A DNA stretch of 64,000 bases from Ypsolopha sequella (lineage: Eukaryota > Arthropoda > Insecta > Lepidoptera > Ypsolophidae). Both the position numbers and the translations under genes were made by a program. Position 1 is the first letter of the stretch. Every line of letters begins with the position of its first letter. Below the pieces are notes generated by a model. It was not told the origin of the DNA, did no database searches, and worked only from the letters and a program-made list of their open reading frames with translations. Shown here piece by piece: positions 1-10,270 of this stretch. Where the stretch lies: positions 2,507,501 to 2,571,500 of the forward strand of contig OW203987.1 of NCBI GenBank assembly GCA_934047225.1. Reading direction: 5' to 3'.

Positions 1-586
1 TCTTGGTGGGATTAACTTTTAGCCCATAGTCATTGCTCCATGCAGATATCCTCGTTAGGTCATCATTAGTCATGGAAATGGCCTGCGAGAGATCATCCAA
101 CTTTGCTTGAGTGTAGATTTGGAGATCATCTGCATAAAGGTGGTACGAGGAAGAAATGAATTGTGAGATATTATTGATAAATAAAGCGAAAAGTAGAGGA
201 GAGAGGACGCCTTCTTGAGGAACACCAGCAGAAATATCGCACCAATCAGAAAAATAATCATCAATGCGGATACGTTGCCGGCGTCCTCGTAGATAACTAC
301 GAAACCAGCCAATCACCGTTGGAGATATGTTTAGGGAACGAAGCACCCCTAAGAGTATGTCAAAGTCAACTGTATTAAATGCATTTGAAAAGTCCAGTAG
401 AGTCAGAAGTGTCAGTTGTCCTTTGTCCATACCCCTCCGGATATCATCACTTATTTTCACTAACGCAGTAACGGTACTGTGACCAGGGCGAAAACCTGAT
501 TGATTTGGATTTAGTAGGTTGTTTCTGTTAAGGAATTCACTTAACTGATGATGTACAGCACGTTCGAGGACCTTGGATAGGAATGG
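1..586 (-). pseudogene. Reverse transcriptase, C-terminal half of element A
   Basis: The minus-strand frame is open through the RT fingers and palm: FLSKVLERAVHHQL, then QSGFRPGHST, a DFSNAFNTVDF segment (motif A), AGVPQEGVLSPLLF (motif B) and HLYADDLQIY with the catalytic YADD (motif C). It is preceded by no start codon because it is the continuation of the block beginning at 2,411. The protein would copy element RNA by target-primed reverse transcription. The block runs out of the window, so thumb and 3' UTR are not visible. The reading frame itself looks intact here; the gene is dead because of the two insertions upstream. Confidence 0.85.
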
Positions 587-1670
587 TGTGACGTCCCTAC
601 CTGTCTATCCCTAAATTAGGGTAGGGATAAATAAATTGATAGACGAGGCAGGAGTCCGTTAATAAAAAAATATATATTTAAAAAAAAAATAATAATAATA
701 ATAAAATCGGGCCGAAATAAGTTTGATCCCCCGAGATGGTTTCAGTCCGCACTTCCCTGTAGCCGCGGGCGGTCTCCAGCCGAAGGTACGTGGGATTTGC
801 TGGGACGGGCGGCGGCGGCGCGAGTCGAAGTTCTAGCGACCGGCGACGTTGCGGTGTGGCGATCTTCGTGTGGCAGGAGTAGGCTCTTCAAAGACAGGTC
901 CCAAATTTCAGTTGGCGTATTAATTCGCCTTAAAAGCCGTAGCGTTGTTCCCTGCAAATCCACGGACGTGTTATTATTCACGACCGAACACAAAGGTTGG
1001 CCAGCCACGACAAATCAGGGAACCGCGGTAATGTAGTTATTGTCGTGGTGGTTCCAACAGCAGAACGGAGTTACAATCATGGAATAACGTAATACATAAA
1101 CACAAAAAATAAACGAACTAGGTAATACTGTTCACCGTTTACTTACCCGAGTTGGGGAACAAAGGAAAATCCAATAATGCGTCACACACAAATAAATAGT
1201 GTCCTGGTATTATTCCAGCAATAGTAATCACTTCAGATATTTATGTTGTAACCTTTTAACAATATAAAAATAACATATAACTAGGTCCCGACAATTATAT
1301 TTTACGGCAATTATAGTGACCGTTATTTAGTTGTCGCGTTGGAAGCTCGAGACCCGAGAGTGGAATGTGTCGCGAGTTCCGGCCGGGCGGCGCGCCGCGA
1401 CGCCGACGGCCGCGTCATCGAGGCGCGAGAAAAACGAACAGATTTGCGGGTACCGCTCGCAATAAAAATATGAATAATTAGGTTATGTACGTTTTAAAAT
1501 GAATTGAATTAATTGTTTTAATATTTATTGATATAGCATTCTGTAAATAATAATAATTAATTGAACTACTTTGTAAAAAATTATTTATAATTGTAATTTT
1601 AAGATGTACATACTTATTAGTTTAAAGAATTAATACTTTACTATGGAACGTTAACAAGTGCAACGTTACA
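587..1670. repeat. Probable solo LTR inserted in element A
   Basis: The 1,084-bp insert begins TGTGACGTCCC and ends AACGTTACA, so it has the TG...CA ends of LTRs. It is flanked on both sides by ATGG (583-586 and 1,671-1,674), which extends to AATGG if the last A is counted. The inner sequence holds AATAAA-like signals, short A/T runs and a GC-rich block near 1,370-1,430, but no gag or pol coding. It splits the RT gene of element A exactly after the ISILP codons. A solo LTR left by recombination between two LTRs is the simplest reading. A non-autonomous DNA transposon is less likely because the end similarity is only about 7 of 8 bases and then stops. Confidence 0.6.
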
Positions 1671-2411
1671 ATGGAAGGATGGATATGGGTCGGTATTCAG
1701 AAAAGGAAGATGGATTAGCTTTCTTAGGTAACGGAGTCACTTGAGCGTATTTCCATAAAGTTGGAAAAGAACTCATTGATATAGAGCTATTTAGGATGAA
1801 AGTGATAACAGGTAAGAGGATTTCTAGGATAGGAATTATCATTTTACGGCTTATACATTCACTACCAACTGCATTAGACGTAATAGAGGTGATGTGTTTC
1901 CTAACATCACAATCGGTGAGTTGGCTAAAGACAAACGGAGAGTAGTTGGGTGCTGGAATTGAAGAAAGATAACTTAGCGTATTTGTTTTCGTAGCACTGT
2001 CAATAGTGGACGAAGAAGAAAAATGCTGATTAAGACAATTTACGTTTAAATCTTTAGGAATGGAGTCTTGGCGAGACTTACCAACACCCAGTGACTTTAG
2101 AAATTTCCATACTTTGGCTGGATCACCGTTTTCAACAGATTCATGGATATGATGTCGTTGAGCATCTCTACACACCTTGTTGCAGTGATTCCGTATCTGC
2201 AAGTACTTAGTTATCAGTTATCAGTTATCAGTTGGTCGACGTTTAAATTTTGACTTAGCGATGACTTTCTTCTCCATTAACTTCTTAATATCATCGGTAA
2301 GCCAAGGAGCAGGAATGTGTTTCATCTTGATAGCGCGGACAGGGGCATGCTTATCAAATAACTGCGTTAGCAGAGAGTTAAAAATACTAACTTGTTCGTC
2401 TACAGTATTGG
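1671..2411 (-). pseudogene. Reverse transcriptase, N-terminal part of element A
   Basis: The minus-strand reading runs from the spacer after the endonuclease (a run ending in PAPWLTDDIKKLMEKK) into the RT fingers, with the characteristic VTPLPKKANPSSFSEYRP and ISILP motifs at the left edge. A tandem expansion of a 7-base unit (TATCAGT, around 2,213-2,235) puts stop codons in the frame near 2,215. The protein is cut at 1,671 by the solo LTR. The continuous open part is 1,666-2,202, where the last codons belong to the LTR. This segment joins the block at 1-586 in the same frame. Confidence 0.8.
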
Positions 2412-2623
2412 CACAGTATAAGCAAAGACAGTAGGGAAACTACCTGGAAGCGCTCCGATTCGAGCCTCAGACATCAGACGCGTGCTCTACACGCCGTCTA
2501 AGCAGAAATGGAGCGTCAATCGCTGGGGTCGTGGCGCCGCGCCGCGCTTGCCTTGCCAGTACGCGCAGACGTAAGCGGGTGATAGGACGTGGCGTTTGTA
2601 AAGTCTGTGCCGACCTGATCACG

Positions 2624-2715
2624 ATGTCGCAAAGATATTGTTGCGCATTTGGATGCCTAAATTCGTCACGAAAAAAGGAAATCGCCTATTTTAGACTTCC
2701 GGCTGATGTCCAAAG
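2624..2715 (+). pseudogene. THAP-domain first exon of P-like transposase
   Basis: An ATG opens a reading frame giving MSQRYCCAFGCLNSS and then an FRLPAD motif, the first half of a C2CH THAP zinc finger (C-x-x-x-C spacing, then the conserved phenylalanine-proline patch). The exon ends at a clean GTAAGA donor at 2,716. The second half of the finger (C-x2-H) and the rest of the transposase are not found downstream inside the element, so this is the leftover 5' exon of a deleted gene. THAP domains bind DNA ends in P-element transposases; that function is from family knowledge. Confidence 0.6.
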
Positions 2716-3295
2716 GTAAGACTAAAAAATATCACTCAAGAGTAGTACCTACTTACATTATAAATTAAATTTTTGAAATTGTCGCGTTCTTTTTATGTAT
2801 TTTATTTCACACTGTCTGTTACCAGGGCAAAATAAAGAGTTAATAGATTTAAGTACGCTTGTCAGAACAAAAAGCAGGTTTCTTTGGATTTGAATTTGAC
2901 TTTTTTGTCGGTTGTCGCCGCCGTCGCCGCCGCCGCGCCGCCGCAAGCAAGTCTAGCCAACCAATCGGTGGAGCGGCGCGCGGTACTTTCAATCAAACGG
3001 CAGATACGACGAATATGCGGAATATGTCTCAGAGTAAATATATTTATGGTATACAACTCCGCTATTATAGAATTTGCTGGAATGGGTCAGAGTAAATGTG
3101 GAGGAAGTTACCGTGGGCAATCATTACGTAAACAATCATCTATCTTTAGCTATAGCAGAAAAAAAGTCATGTCTATCTGTACATTAAATATTTTTGTGAA
3201 ATTTTAAATTTAACGAGTTATTTATTAGTAAATAGTTTTGTACTGAGGCCAAAACTAAAATTTTTGTCTCTCTGTCTATCTTTCTGTGTCTTAAA

Positions 3296-3592
3296 TTCAA
3301 ATTCAAATTAAAATAGTTTATTTCGCAAAGTAGGTATATATAATACCTACACGTTTCACAAGTCAAAATTTAATCTTTTATATATATATATATTAAGTGT
3401 ACATGAACTAGATTAAACAAAATTTATACTTGCAATTGTCGGCACTTGGTGAAACTTGAAACACATCTTGAAAAAAAAACTAGATTAAAGTTTTATTTAA
3501 TTTATGTAGCAATATATGTATATACGATTAAAATTATAGATAAAATAAAGGTGAAATCCAATCAAATGCCCGAACCCATACCGTCTGTCCGT
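3296..3592 (-). repeat. 3' end fragment of an E-family non-LTR element
   Basis: The stretch matches the 3' UTR of non-LTR element E (50,390-50,640) over most of its length. Shared parts include the TTCAAATT tail, a block reading CGCAAAGTAGGTATATATAA, the ACACGTTTCACAAGTCAA block, TTTATTTAATTTATGTAGCA, and GTGAAATCCAATCAA followed by CCCGAACCCATACC. This copy has an extra block of about 60 bp (3,425-3,490). It lies inside the P-like transposon and carries no coding sequence. Confidence 0.65.
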
Positions 3593-4180
3593 CTTAATGT
3601 CTGTCTGTTCCGTTTTAAATTTCGAACCACTCAACGGATTTGAATACGCTTTCTTTATTATTACAATATAGACTCTATTACAGTATAATTATAGGCTATA
3701 AGAGTGTTGATAAAAAAAACATCAAGCCAAAAACGGGGCAAAGATTGAATAATCGTGGGCGGACCCGCGAGCGAAAGGCTATCTATACTATATAGTATCT
3801 ATACTAGGAATATTATTAAAAAGGTCGTTAAAAAAGTATGTATGAAATGTTGGGTGTTTAATTGTGAGTGGAGAAAAACCTTGACATTTTTTGACATTTG
3901 ACATGGTTTTTTGACGTTTTAGTGAGACGTGTCGTTGCATGGGAGTGTCAAAACTTTAACGGCCTGTATCTCCCAAACGGCTTTTTAATCGTTCATTATT
4001 TATTATTTAAGATAAGTTAATGCTTATTTTTAATATTGATATGACGATGACGAGTCTTATCGTATCTCGAAAAACCCAAGTTATGATATGAGTGAGCGAC
4101 AACCCTAACGCTTCAGTGGCGTGTAGGTATTTAACTCGGGAATTCGGTTCAATTTCCCTACTGTCTTTGCTTATACTGTG

Positions 4181-4922
4181 GTATTGGCATTTAAAACAGC
4201 ATTCCATTCTATGTTTTTGGCATCCTCGCTAAGATCATGCAGATTCATACCACTAAAATTGCGTTGCAGAAGAACTTTTGGTTTAGCCTTAGGGGGACGA
4301 ACTTTATAGGATAGATAAATTAAATCATGATATGAAAAAGCATCAGCGCTGTACTGACCATGCTTATCAACGTGTGCTGGTGATGAGACCATAATAAGGT
4401 CGAGAAGAAAAGGTTGGCAATTTGGAAAGCGATGAGTGGAGTTTGAAGGGAGGATATTTAAATTACTGGAACTAATGAGAGATCTGAGAGAAGAAGAGCG
4501 ATGGTCGTTTTTGAGAAGGCAAGTGTTAAAATCACCTATTACAATTGTGTGACTGTATAATGGAGCTAAGTTCTGTAATAGACTTTCGAAAGATGAAAAA
4601 TAATTGACAGTCATGGAAGGAGGGTAATAAACACCAAGAAGAAGCTTTGTGTGATTTAACATTACCTCAATAAATAGGTGCTCGCCAGCATCCAGGGGAG
4701 GTGGTTGAGCAGACATACTGACTATGGAGAAAGGAATGTGTGATCTCAAGTAAATTCCTACTCCACCACAATCCCTAGGGACACGGTCGTTGCGTATGAG
4801 ATGAAAACCTGGGATTGAAACAGATGTGGAAGGTAAACATGGTTTTTTAAAACGACTCTGACACTAAAATTGCATGGATATTTTTAATATCAAATGAACC
4901 CAACATGTCTGGGTAATACCCC
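4181..4922 (-). pseudogene. APE-type endonuclease domain of element A
   Basis: Minus-strand frames encode the endonuclease that nicks target DNA before reverse transcription. Visible landmarks are a SESFLKPCLP segment (motif around the catalytic Glu), the FHLIRNDRVPRDCGGVGIY block, GVYYPPS, the VIGDFNTCLL motif and LLDLIMVSS with the FSYHDLI (SDH-like) end. The N-terminal residues are missing because the element is 5'-truncated at about 4,922. The right-hand boundary follows the last residues attributable to element C's RNase H. The P-like transposon cuts the protein after VLNANT. Confidence 0.75.
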
Positions 4923-5265
4923 TACTTTATCATCGTGTCGGCTGCCGTCTGTGAATATTTTTGTTGTTGAAGTTGGGCATTGTTCGTCTATTTCATCTTG
5001 GTTTGTGACTATATTTATGTTTATATTAGTACGAAGTGAAGGATGTAGAAGTTCAAAAGGTTGGGCTTGTGATTCTAATGAGATTTCTTCCGGCAAGTAC
5101 TCTGTCTATTTTTTAAATTTTATCAATTCAATTTTGGCGACTTCGTTTATCTTTAAAATGTAGGGGAGTCATTTCAGCTAATGCTATGGCTGCAGTAGGG
5201 GAGTCATTTCAGCTAATGCTATGGCTGCAGTCGAAGAGATTGTTCTGAAACCTCTAATTATTTTG
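4923..5265 (-). pseudogene. C-terminal RT linker and RNase H start of element C
   Basis: The minus-strand reading gives the linker after the RT (AALALAEM-like residues, EEISLESQAQPFELLHPSL) and then STTKIFTDGSRHDDKVG. The TDGS is the first catalytic aspartate motif of RNase H, which removes RNA from the RNA-DNA hybrid. The domain stops after about 12 residues, where element A begins. A tandem 35-bp duplication (5,161-5,230) falls in the linker. The segment's other half lies across element B at 10,271 onward. Confidence 0.7.
5161..5230. repeat. 35-bp perfect tandem duplication
   Basis: The unit beginning TAGGGGAGTCATTTCAGC occurs twice head to tail with no mismatch (5,161-5,195 and 5,196-5,230). 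It duplicates linker codons of element C and breaks the frame because 35 is not a multiple of three. The identity of the copies suggests a recent event. Confidence 0.95.
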
Positions 5266-5626
5266 ATTTTTTTTTTTTTTTTATTTTATTTTATTTGGGA
5301 CTTCAACAGCACATACAGTTTTAATTATAATACAGAAAAAAGGAGTACAGTAAATATCGCCAGTAACAGAAATCCACCGTAAATACAGTTAACAATAATA
5401 ATTAAACAAAAACATACATGGGTGACTTAATCTAGAGATTTAGGTATCATCGCTTAACAAAATCATGAGCACACAACATATATAGATATGTATAATATAT
5501 ATGTAAATATAAATATATATACATAATATATACATATATATCAAAACATGTGTAAATAGACTATAATATATAAATAAATAAGAAATGAATAAATATTTAG
5601 AATAAAAGTATTAAATGAATAAGAGA

Positions 5627-8577
5627 CTACCTTGTAAGAGAAAGTGATTTTAGAATTCGCCTTTTGAAGGTATGTTTAGTACAATCAAAAGGATCAATGT
5701 TATGACACTTTTTATTATAATTTGAAAGAAGACGTAGTATTGGGGAATTTTGAGCATAGTTGGTGTTTACTCGGGGGACGCTAAACAGAAATTTCTCGGA
5801 ATGGCGAGTTCGGCGCTCTGTGACTTTATAGTTTATCTCTGCAACCAAGGAGCTACAATCGATATTGCCACTAAGTATATCATGAAGTAATGACATATCC
5901 AACAGAAGCCGTCGGTTCTTAAGACTAAGCATATTATGACGCAGGCAAGCGGCTGGATAGTCCTTATCAAATTGATGAGCGCGAAAATTCAGATAACGTA
6001 AAAAAGACCATTGTATTCGTTCAATTCGTTCAATATGTGTAATATATTGTGGATTCCAAATACTACTCGCGAATTCAAGAAGGCTTCTTACGTAAGCGAA
6101 GTAAATGATCTTTATAGTGGTTATGTCATCGAAAGCTACACTCACACGCTTAACAAATCCCAGCATTCTATAAGCACGACTTGCAATTTCATTAATATGG
6201 GGCTCAAAAGTTAATTTAGTATCAAGGGTCACGCCAAGGTCACGTATCTTATTCACACGATTAATAATTTCACCGTCAATTAGATAACTGTACAAAATTG
6301 GGTTAGGACTTCGAGTGAAAGATATAAGTGCACATTTAGAAACGTTAATATTAATTCGATTTTGTGTGTAATATAGTGAAAGATTATCGAGATCATGTTG
6401 TAATTTATGACAATCAGAATTGGAGCTAACATTTAAAAATATTTTTTTATCGTCCGCATACATTAAAAACCTCGAGTTAGTAAAAACAACGTATATGTCA
6501 TAAAGATACGCGTTATAAAGCAGTGGACCTAGGTGCGACCCCTGAGGTACACCAGACGTAACATCGATAAAATTAGACTGATAGCCACCAAGAACAACTG
6601 CTTGAGATCTTCTAGATACATAAGAAGTTATCCATCTGTAAATGTCTCCCCTTAAACCGAGTCTGAAAAGCTTACGCAGCAGGATGACGTGGTCCACCCT
6701 ATCGAAGGCTTTTTCAAAGTCTGTGTAGACCACGTCAACCTGCTGATGAGCATCCATACTGCGAAGAACAAAGTTAACAAATTCAGTGAGATTAGAAACC
6801 GTTGAACGGCCACTCAAGAAACCATGCTGTTGTGGTGGGATACCCTTTGTAATAGTTGAGTAAATGTTATTATAAACTAATTTTTCTAAAACTTTGCCAA
6901 ATATATTCAGTATTGATATCGGTCGGTAATTTGAAATTTCTGATTTGGAACCCTTTTTGTGAATTGGAACAATAAGTGCCTCCTTCCACTTAGATGGAAA
7001 AACTCCTTGTGCTATAGATCGGTTAAATATAATACTAAGTGGTAAGGAGACACTTTCCGCACATTTTATAATAAAGAATGGGGTGATACCATCACTTCCT
7101 GCACCACCGTTGGGGTCTAGGCCTTTCAGTAATTTAAGAACATCATTCTCAGATACCTCAAAACCAGAGACAATACTACCATCGTCGCAGAAGGGGGCTG
7201 CAAAGTCATTATCGGGATAAATATTTGCAGGTGCTATAAAAACTGAAGCAAAAAAATCGTTAAACCCTTGACAAATACTTTGTGCGTTTTCGCACGCCTG
7301 TCCTTTATAATTAAAAGTTTTGGGATAAGCGGAACCACCTCTGCGAGCTTTCACGTAAGACCATAATAATTTAGGGTTAATTTTGAGGTTTGATTGTATT
7401 GAATTAATATATTGCTTGAAACATTCATCCTGGATAGCTTTCTGGCGACTACGCAAGAGAGAAAACTCATCGTAATCCAAAGGATTACCATGTTTTTTCC
7501 ATTTCCGATGAACTTTATCTTTTTCTTTTATAATTATTTTTAAACTACTACTAAACCAGGCAGGATAGTTACGTTTACGATTACGGGTATCCTGTGGAAC
7601 GAATTCTTTTATAATTTCATATAAAATATCATAGAATTTAGAAACACTACTATCTAAATCAGGAGTGTTCAGGAGATATTGCCAGTCAGTGTTTAAGATT
7701 TTAGCATTGATCGATACGTAATCACCTTTACGGAATCTATATCTCGAATTATTTGCCTCTTCAAAGGGAACTGAAACTAAATTAGACATAGTTAACTCGA
7801 GAGAAGGGTGATAAATGTCCTCAGATACAAGTGGCAAAGTGGATCTTTGTACATCAATTTCAGAATTGCAAAAGATAAGATCTAATATTTTGTTTTTATT
7901 ATTATTTATTAAGTTATATTGAGAGCACTCTGATGAATATAATAATTCTATTAACTCCATACCTGCGTCACGAACCTCTACTGGTCCCCGTAAAAGATAA
8001 TTAGGTGTGTTATCTTTATTCCATTCAACATCCGGCATGTTAAAGTCGCCCGCAATTAAAAAAGTATCGTTGGGCGAAGACGAGATCACATCGCTCAACA
8101 AAGAAGCAAAATCGAAAAGGTGGTCCGCTAAGACTCGTTTTCCGAATTTTTATCTTTATCTGGGGGTGCATACGCTGAGCAGATATGAAGATCACGACTC
8201 AATGACGTCATAGCGGCATTGCTGCCGTGCGCGCGTAAAGAACTAGCAGGGATGGTTACCCATAAACATTCGGAATCGTTGCGTGACCACTCGGGCCGAA
8301 CGCGGGCACCTAAGCTTCGCTTCACTATAATCATTACGCCGCCCCCGTCTAACTTACCACTCGATAATCTATCCCTATCCAGCCTGAATACATCATACCT
8401 ACTATCACAGAGCTCCGAGTCCAAAATTCCATTATGTAGCCAACTTTCTGTTATGATAATTACGTCGTAATTATTTGATAGCATATTTTGGTAAAAGGTA
8501 TTTAATTTTGTCCTGAGACCTCTAGTATTTTGGTAATAAATATTTAACTGAGTCATAAGAGTGTAATAGAGGTGCAA
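5627..8577 (-). pseudogene. ORF2 (endonuclease-reverse transcriptase) of element B
   Basis: The likely start is the methionine of MTQLNIYYQNTRGLR at about 8,556. The endonuclease N-terminus (IITESWL, GGGVMIIVKR, ICSAYAPPDKD) is in one frame to about 8,128. The rest of the endonuclease (LIAGDFNMPDVEW) and the RT are in another frame from about 8,101 to 5,627, so there is one frameshift near 8,100-8,130. RT landmarks are NYRPISILNIFGKVLEKLVY, HGFLSGRSTVSNL, YTDFEKAFDRVDH, SGVPQGSHLGPLLY and RFLMYADDKKIF. The C-terminal half of about 820 codons is uninterrupted, so the element decayed recently. Confidence 0.85.
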
Positions 8578-9028
8578 CTGCTAAGAAAATAATAATTATC
8601 AACATTAAATGTTGAAGAGTAATGTAAATAAGAAGAGAGTGTAAAAAAAAGGCCGATATATGGTAGAATTGAAAGGCGATATATTTTGTAAAGAGTTCTT
8701 GGTTTGAAAATAACACAAGTGATAACATAGAATAAACTTACTAAGGTAGTAACGCTATAATGAATAATATATAAGTATAAACAATACATAAGTACTCTAA
8801 TTAATATATAAGTATATATGAGAATACTACATAATATATAATTTTGATTACTATTTTTGTGTTTTAATATTAAATATGAGAAACAATGACACAATATTAA
8901 CAATGGCTTAATAATACAACAACAATAATATAATATTATTAGTACAAGTTCTAACCAATTAACTAAAGTTTTCTTATAATTTATATTTACGATCGTAACG
9001 TTAATAAACACCGATAACATTTTCACAT

Positions 9029-9928
9029 TCACACGATTTTTTGGAGATCCGAAGAACATCTGATATGAATGGCCGGAGATTTTTCGGCTTTCCTCATGTA
9101 AATATTGCAGTTTTTTACCCATAAGAATGCGTAGTCTCGCTGAATTTTTAGTTCTTTGCAATCTTTCAGCAGTTTCTTATTTATCGGGGTAAGATGATCG
9201 TGCACATATATTTTCTTGGGCTCTCCACTCATCCCAATATCAGCAATAGATAATCCTTTGGTACGTAGCAACCCGGACATGATATTATTCTTGTTTGAGC
9301 GAGATTTCAGCTTTGCGACAATGTTTTTGGGTCTACCTGGTACAGTCTTCATAGGTTGCACGCGGTAAGCAAACTCGATATCATCAGGGTTCAGGGAAAC
9401 GCCAACATGGCTAGCAATCCGCACGATAATGTCTGAGGGAGAATCGTTCTTCAGCTCCGGCACTCCCGAGATCTCCAGATTGTTCAGCCTCAACCATTGC
9501 TGGTGCGAGCTGAATTGAGTCTCCAGCTCGGTGATACGGTCCTGGGCCACAACCAGCTTATCCTCTAGCTCCACTATTTTTGAATTCACTTCAAGGCCAA
9601 GTGTTGAGATTGCCTGTGATATTTCGTAATTTATCACCTTCTTTAATTGTTTGATAAGAGTGTCGTTGTTTTTTGTCATAAGAAGGGAGATACGCTCTTC
9701 GAAGTCGGAGGGCTCGTTGTCTTCTTTAAAGGACACCTTCAGACCTTTGTTCGGCTTCGCCTCCATTTTGCACGTGGCACACTTCTCGATTTGATTGTTG
9801 GGCAATGAAGAAAACTCCTCAACACTCAACGAAAGGCAAGTGTAGTGGTATCCTTTGGCACAGGTATTACAGCGCACAGTATCAGCAACAGAAACAAATT
9901 TTGCGCAGGCTTCACATTTCACAGCCAT
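9029..9928 (-). CDS. ORF1 protein of element B (PHD-like finger, coiled coil, RNA-binding)
   Basis: The intact 299-codon frame starts MAVKCEACAKFV. Residues about 5-55 hold a C-x2-C, C-x2-C, H-x2-C, C-x2-C pattern resembling a PHD or related finger. Residues about 95-145 look like a coiled coil (leucine/isoleucine heptads with ELEDKLVVAQDRITELE). The rest resembles the RRM-type and C-terminal regions of L1-family ORF1 proteins (LRLNNLEISGVPE, DIEFAYRVQP, KKIYVHDHLTP). ORF1 proteins bind element RNA into particles; that role is family knowledge. About 450 bp of AT-rich spacer separates it from ORF2. Confidence 0.8.
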   Translation of the reverse strand: MAVKCEACAKFVSVADTVRCNTCAKGYHYTCLSLSVEEFSSLPNNQIEKCATCKMEAKPNKGLKVSFKEDNEPSDFEERISLLMTKNNDTLIKQLKKVINYEISQAISTLGLEVNSKIVELEDKLVVAQDRITELETQFSSHQQWLRLNNLEISGVPELKNDSPSDIIVRIASHVGVSLNPDDIEFAYRVQPMKTVPGRPKNIVAKLKSRSNKNNIMSGLLRTKGLSIADIGMSGEPKKIYVHDHLTPINKKLLKDCKELKIQRDYAFLWVKNCNIYMRKAEKSPAIHIRCSSDLQKIV

Positions 9929-10270
9929 ACTTTTATAGTTATAGAAATTATTATCCTAATTTCACTTTTATTTAATAACGTGCAGCAGAGTGATTAGGCT
10001 CAAACAAACATGCGAATGAACGATAAGTACGATGACGCACGTTGTATGTAAGCGCTGTGAGGAAAGGAGATAGCAAATATCTGTGTAACTGTTCACGCAC
10101 AAAAACTAGTCACTCGAGTGGCAAAATACAATAATAATTGCAAGTAAATTGAAGCGTTAACTTACTGGTTTTAGATAACACTTTCGTGTACCAGCTGATT
10201 TATAGAAAAATAATACAGCCAGCGGCACGTCTACTCACAACGAAAGGATCGGACGAAAAAAAAAAAAAAC

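Larger units (their letters stand above)
2412..4180 (+). mobile_element. P-like DNA transposon, non-autonomous, with THAP exon
   Basis: The two ends are inverted repeats of about 28 bp (2,412-2,439 and 4,153-4,180, starting CACAGTATAAGC). They are flanked by GTATTGG at 2,405-2,411 and 4,181-4,187, so the target duplication is 7 bp with symmetric ends, or 8 bp (GTATTGGC) if one terminal base is asymmetric; P elements make 8-bp duplications. Inside, a plus-strand exon encodes the start of a THAP zinc finger, the DNA-binding domain of P-element transposases. No transposase catalytic region remains. A copy of another element's 3' end lies inside (about 3,296-3,592). The inner sequence is AT-rich and otherwise non-coding. 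Confidence 0.7.
1..4922 (-). mobile_element. Non-LTR retrotransposon A, 5'-truncated, interrupted twice
   Basis: One minus-strand element is split into three blocks: endonuclease (4,181-4,922), RT N-terminal half (1,671-2,411) and RT C-terminal half (1-586). Reading across each interruption restores continuous protein logic. The break at 586/1,671 falls between the conserved ISILP motif and the following FLSKVLER motif. The break at 2,411/4,181 falls in a spacer between endonuclease and RT. Both intruders are flanked by short target-site duplications. The element runs off the left window edge. Its right end abuts the RNase H coding region of R1-like element C, so A probably inserted there as a 5'-truncated copy. 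I place it in the broad Jockey/CR1 group of APE-type elements; the exact clade is not established. Confidence 0.8.
5266..10270 (-). mobile_element. Non-LTR retrotransposon B (two-ORF, near full length)
   Basis: The minus-strand element runs from a 5' end at about 10,260-10,270, through ORF1 (9,029-9,928) and ORF2 (5,627-8,577), to a poly(A)-type tail seen as a T-rich run at about 5,266-5,300. It is inserted in the RT of element C. ORF1 combines a Cys/His finger, a coiled coil and an L1-type RNA-binding region; ORF2 has endonuclease and RT. The 3' UTR (5,300-5,626) is very AT-rich with TATA-type runs. A clean target-site duplication could not be read because both junctions sit in A/T runs. The clade is CR1/L2/Jockey-like; I cannot separate these by eye. 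Confidence 0.8.

Noticed and set aside
742..1036. Overlapping 79-88 codon frames on both strands in the GC-rich part of the solo LTR
   Set aside because: They overlap on opposite strands, show no domain, and follow the local GC content rather than coding constraint.
2859..3207. Alanine-rich frames around 2,884-3,207
   Set aside because: They arise from a short GCC/CCG repeat inside the P-like element; the composition is low complexity and unlike a protein domain.
5460..5600. ATATATA-rich stretch as a possible satellite or origin
   Set aside because: Simple AT-rich 3' UTR of element B with no consistent unit.
8553..9161. 202-codon minus-strand frame between ORF1 and ORF2 of element B
   Set aside because: Its N-terminal part overlaps ORF1 in another frame and the rest is a hydrophobic reading of AT-rich spacer, without any domain.
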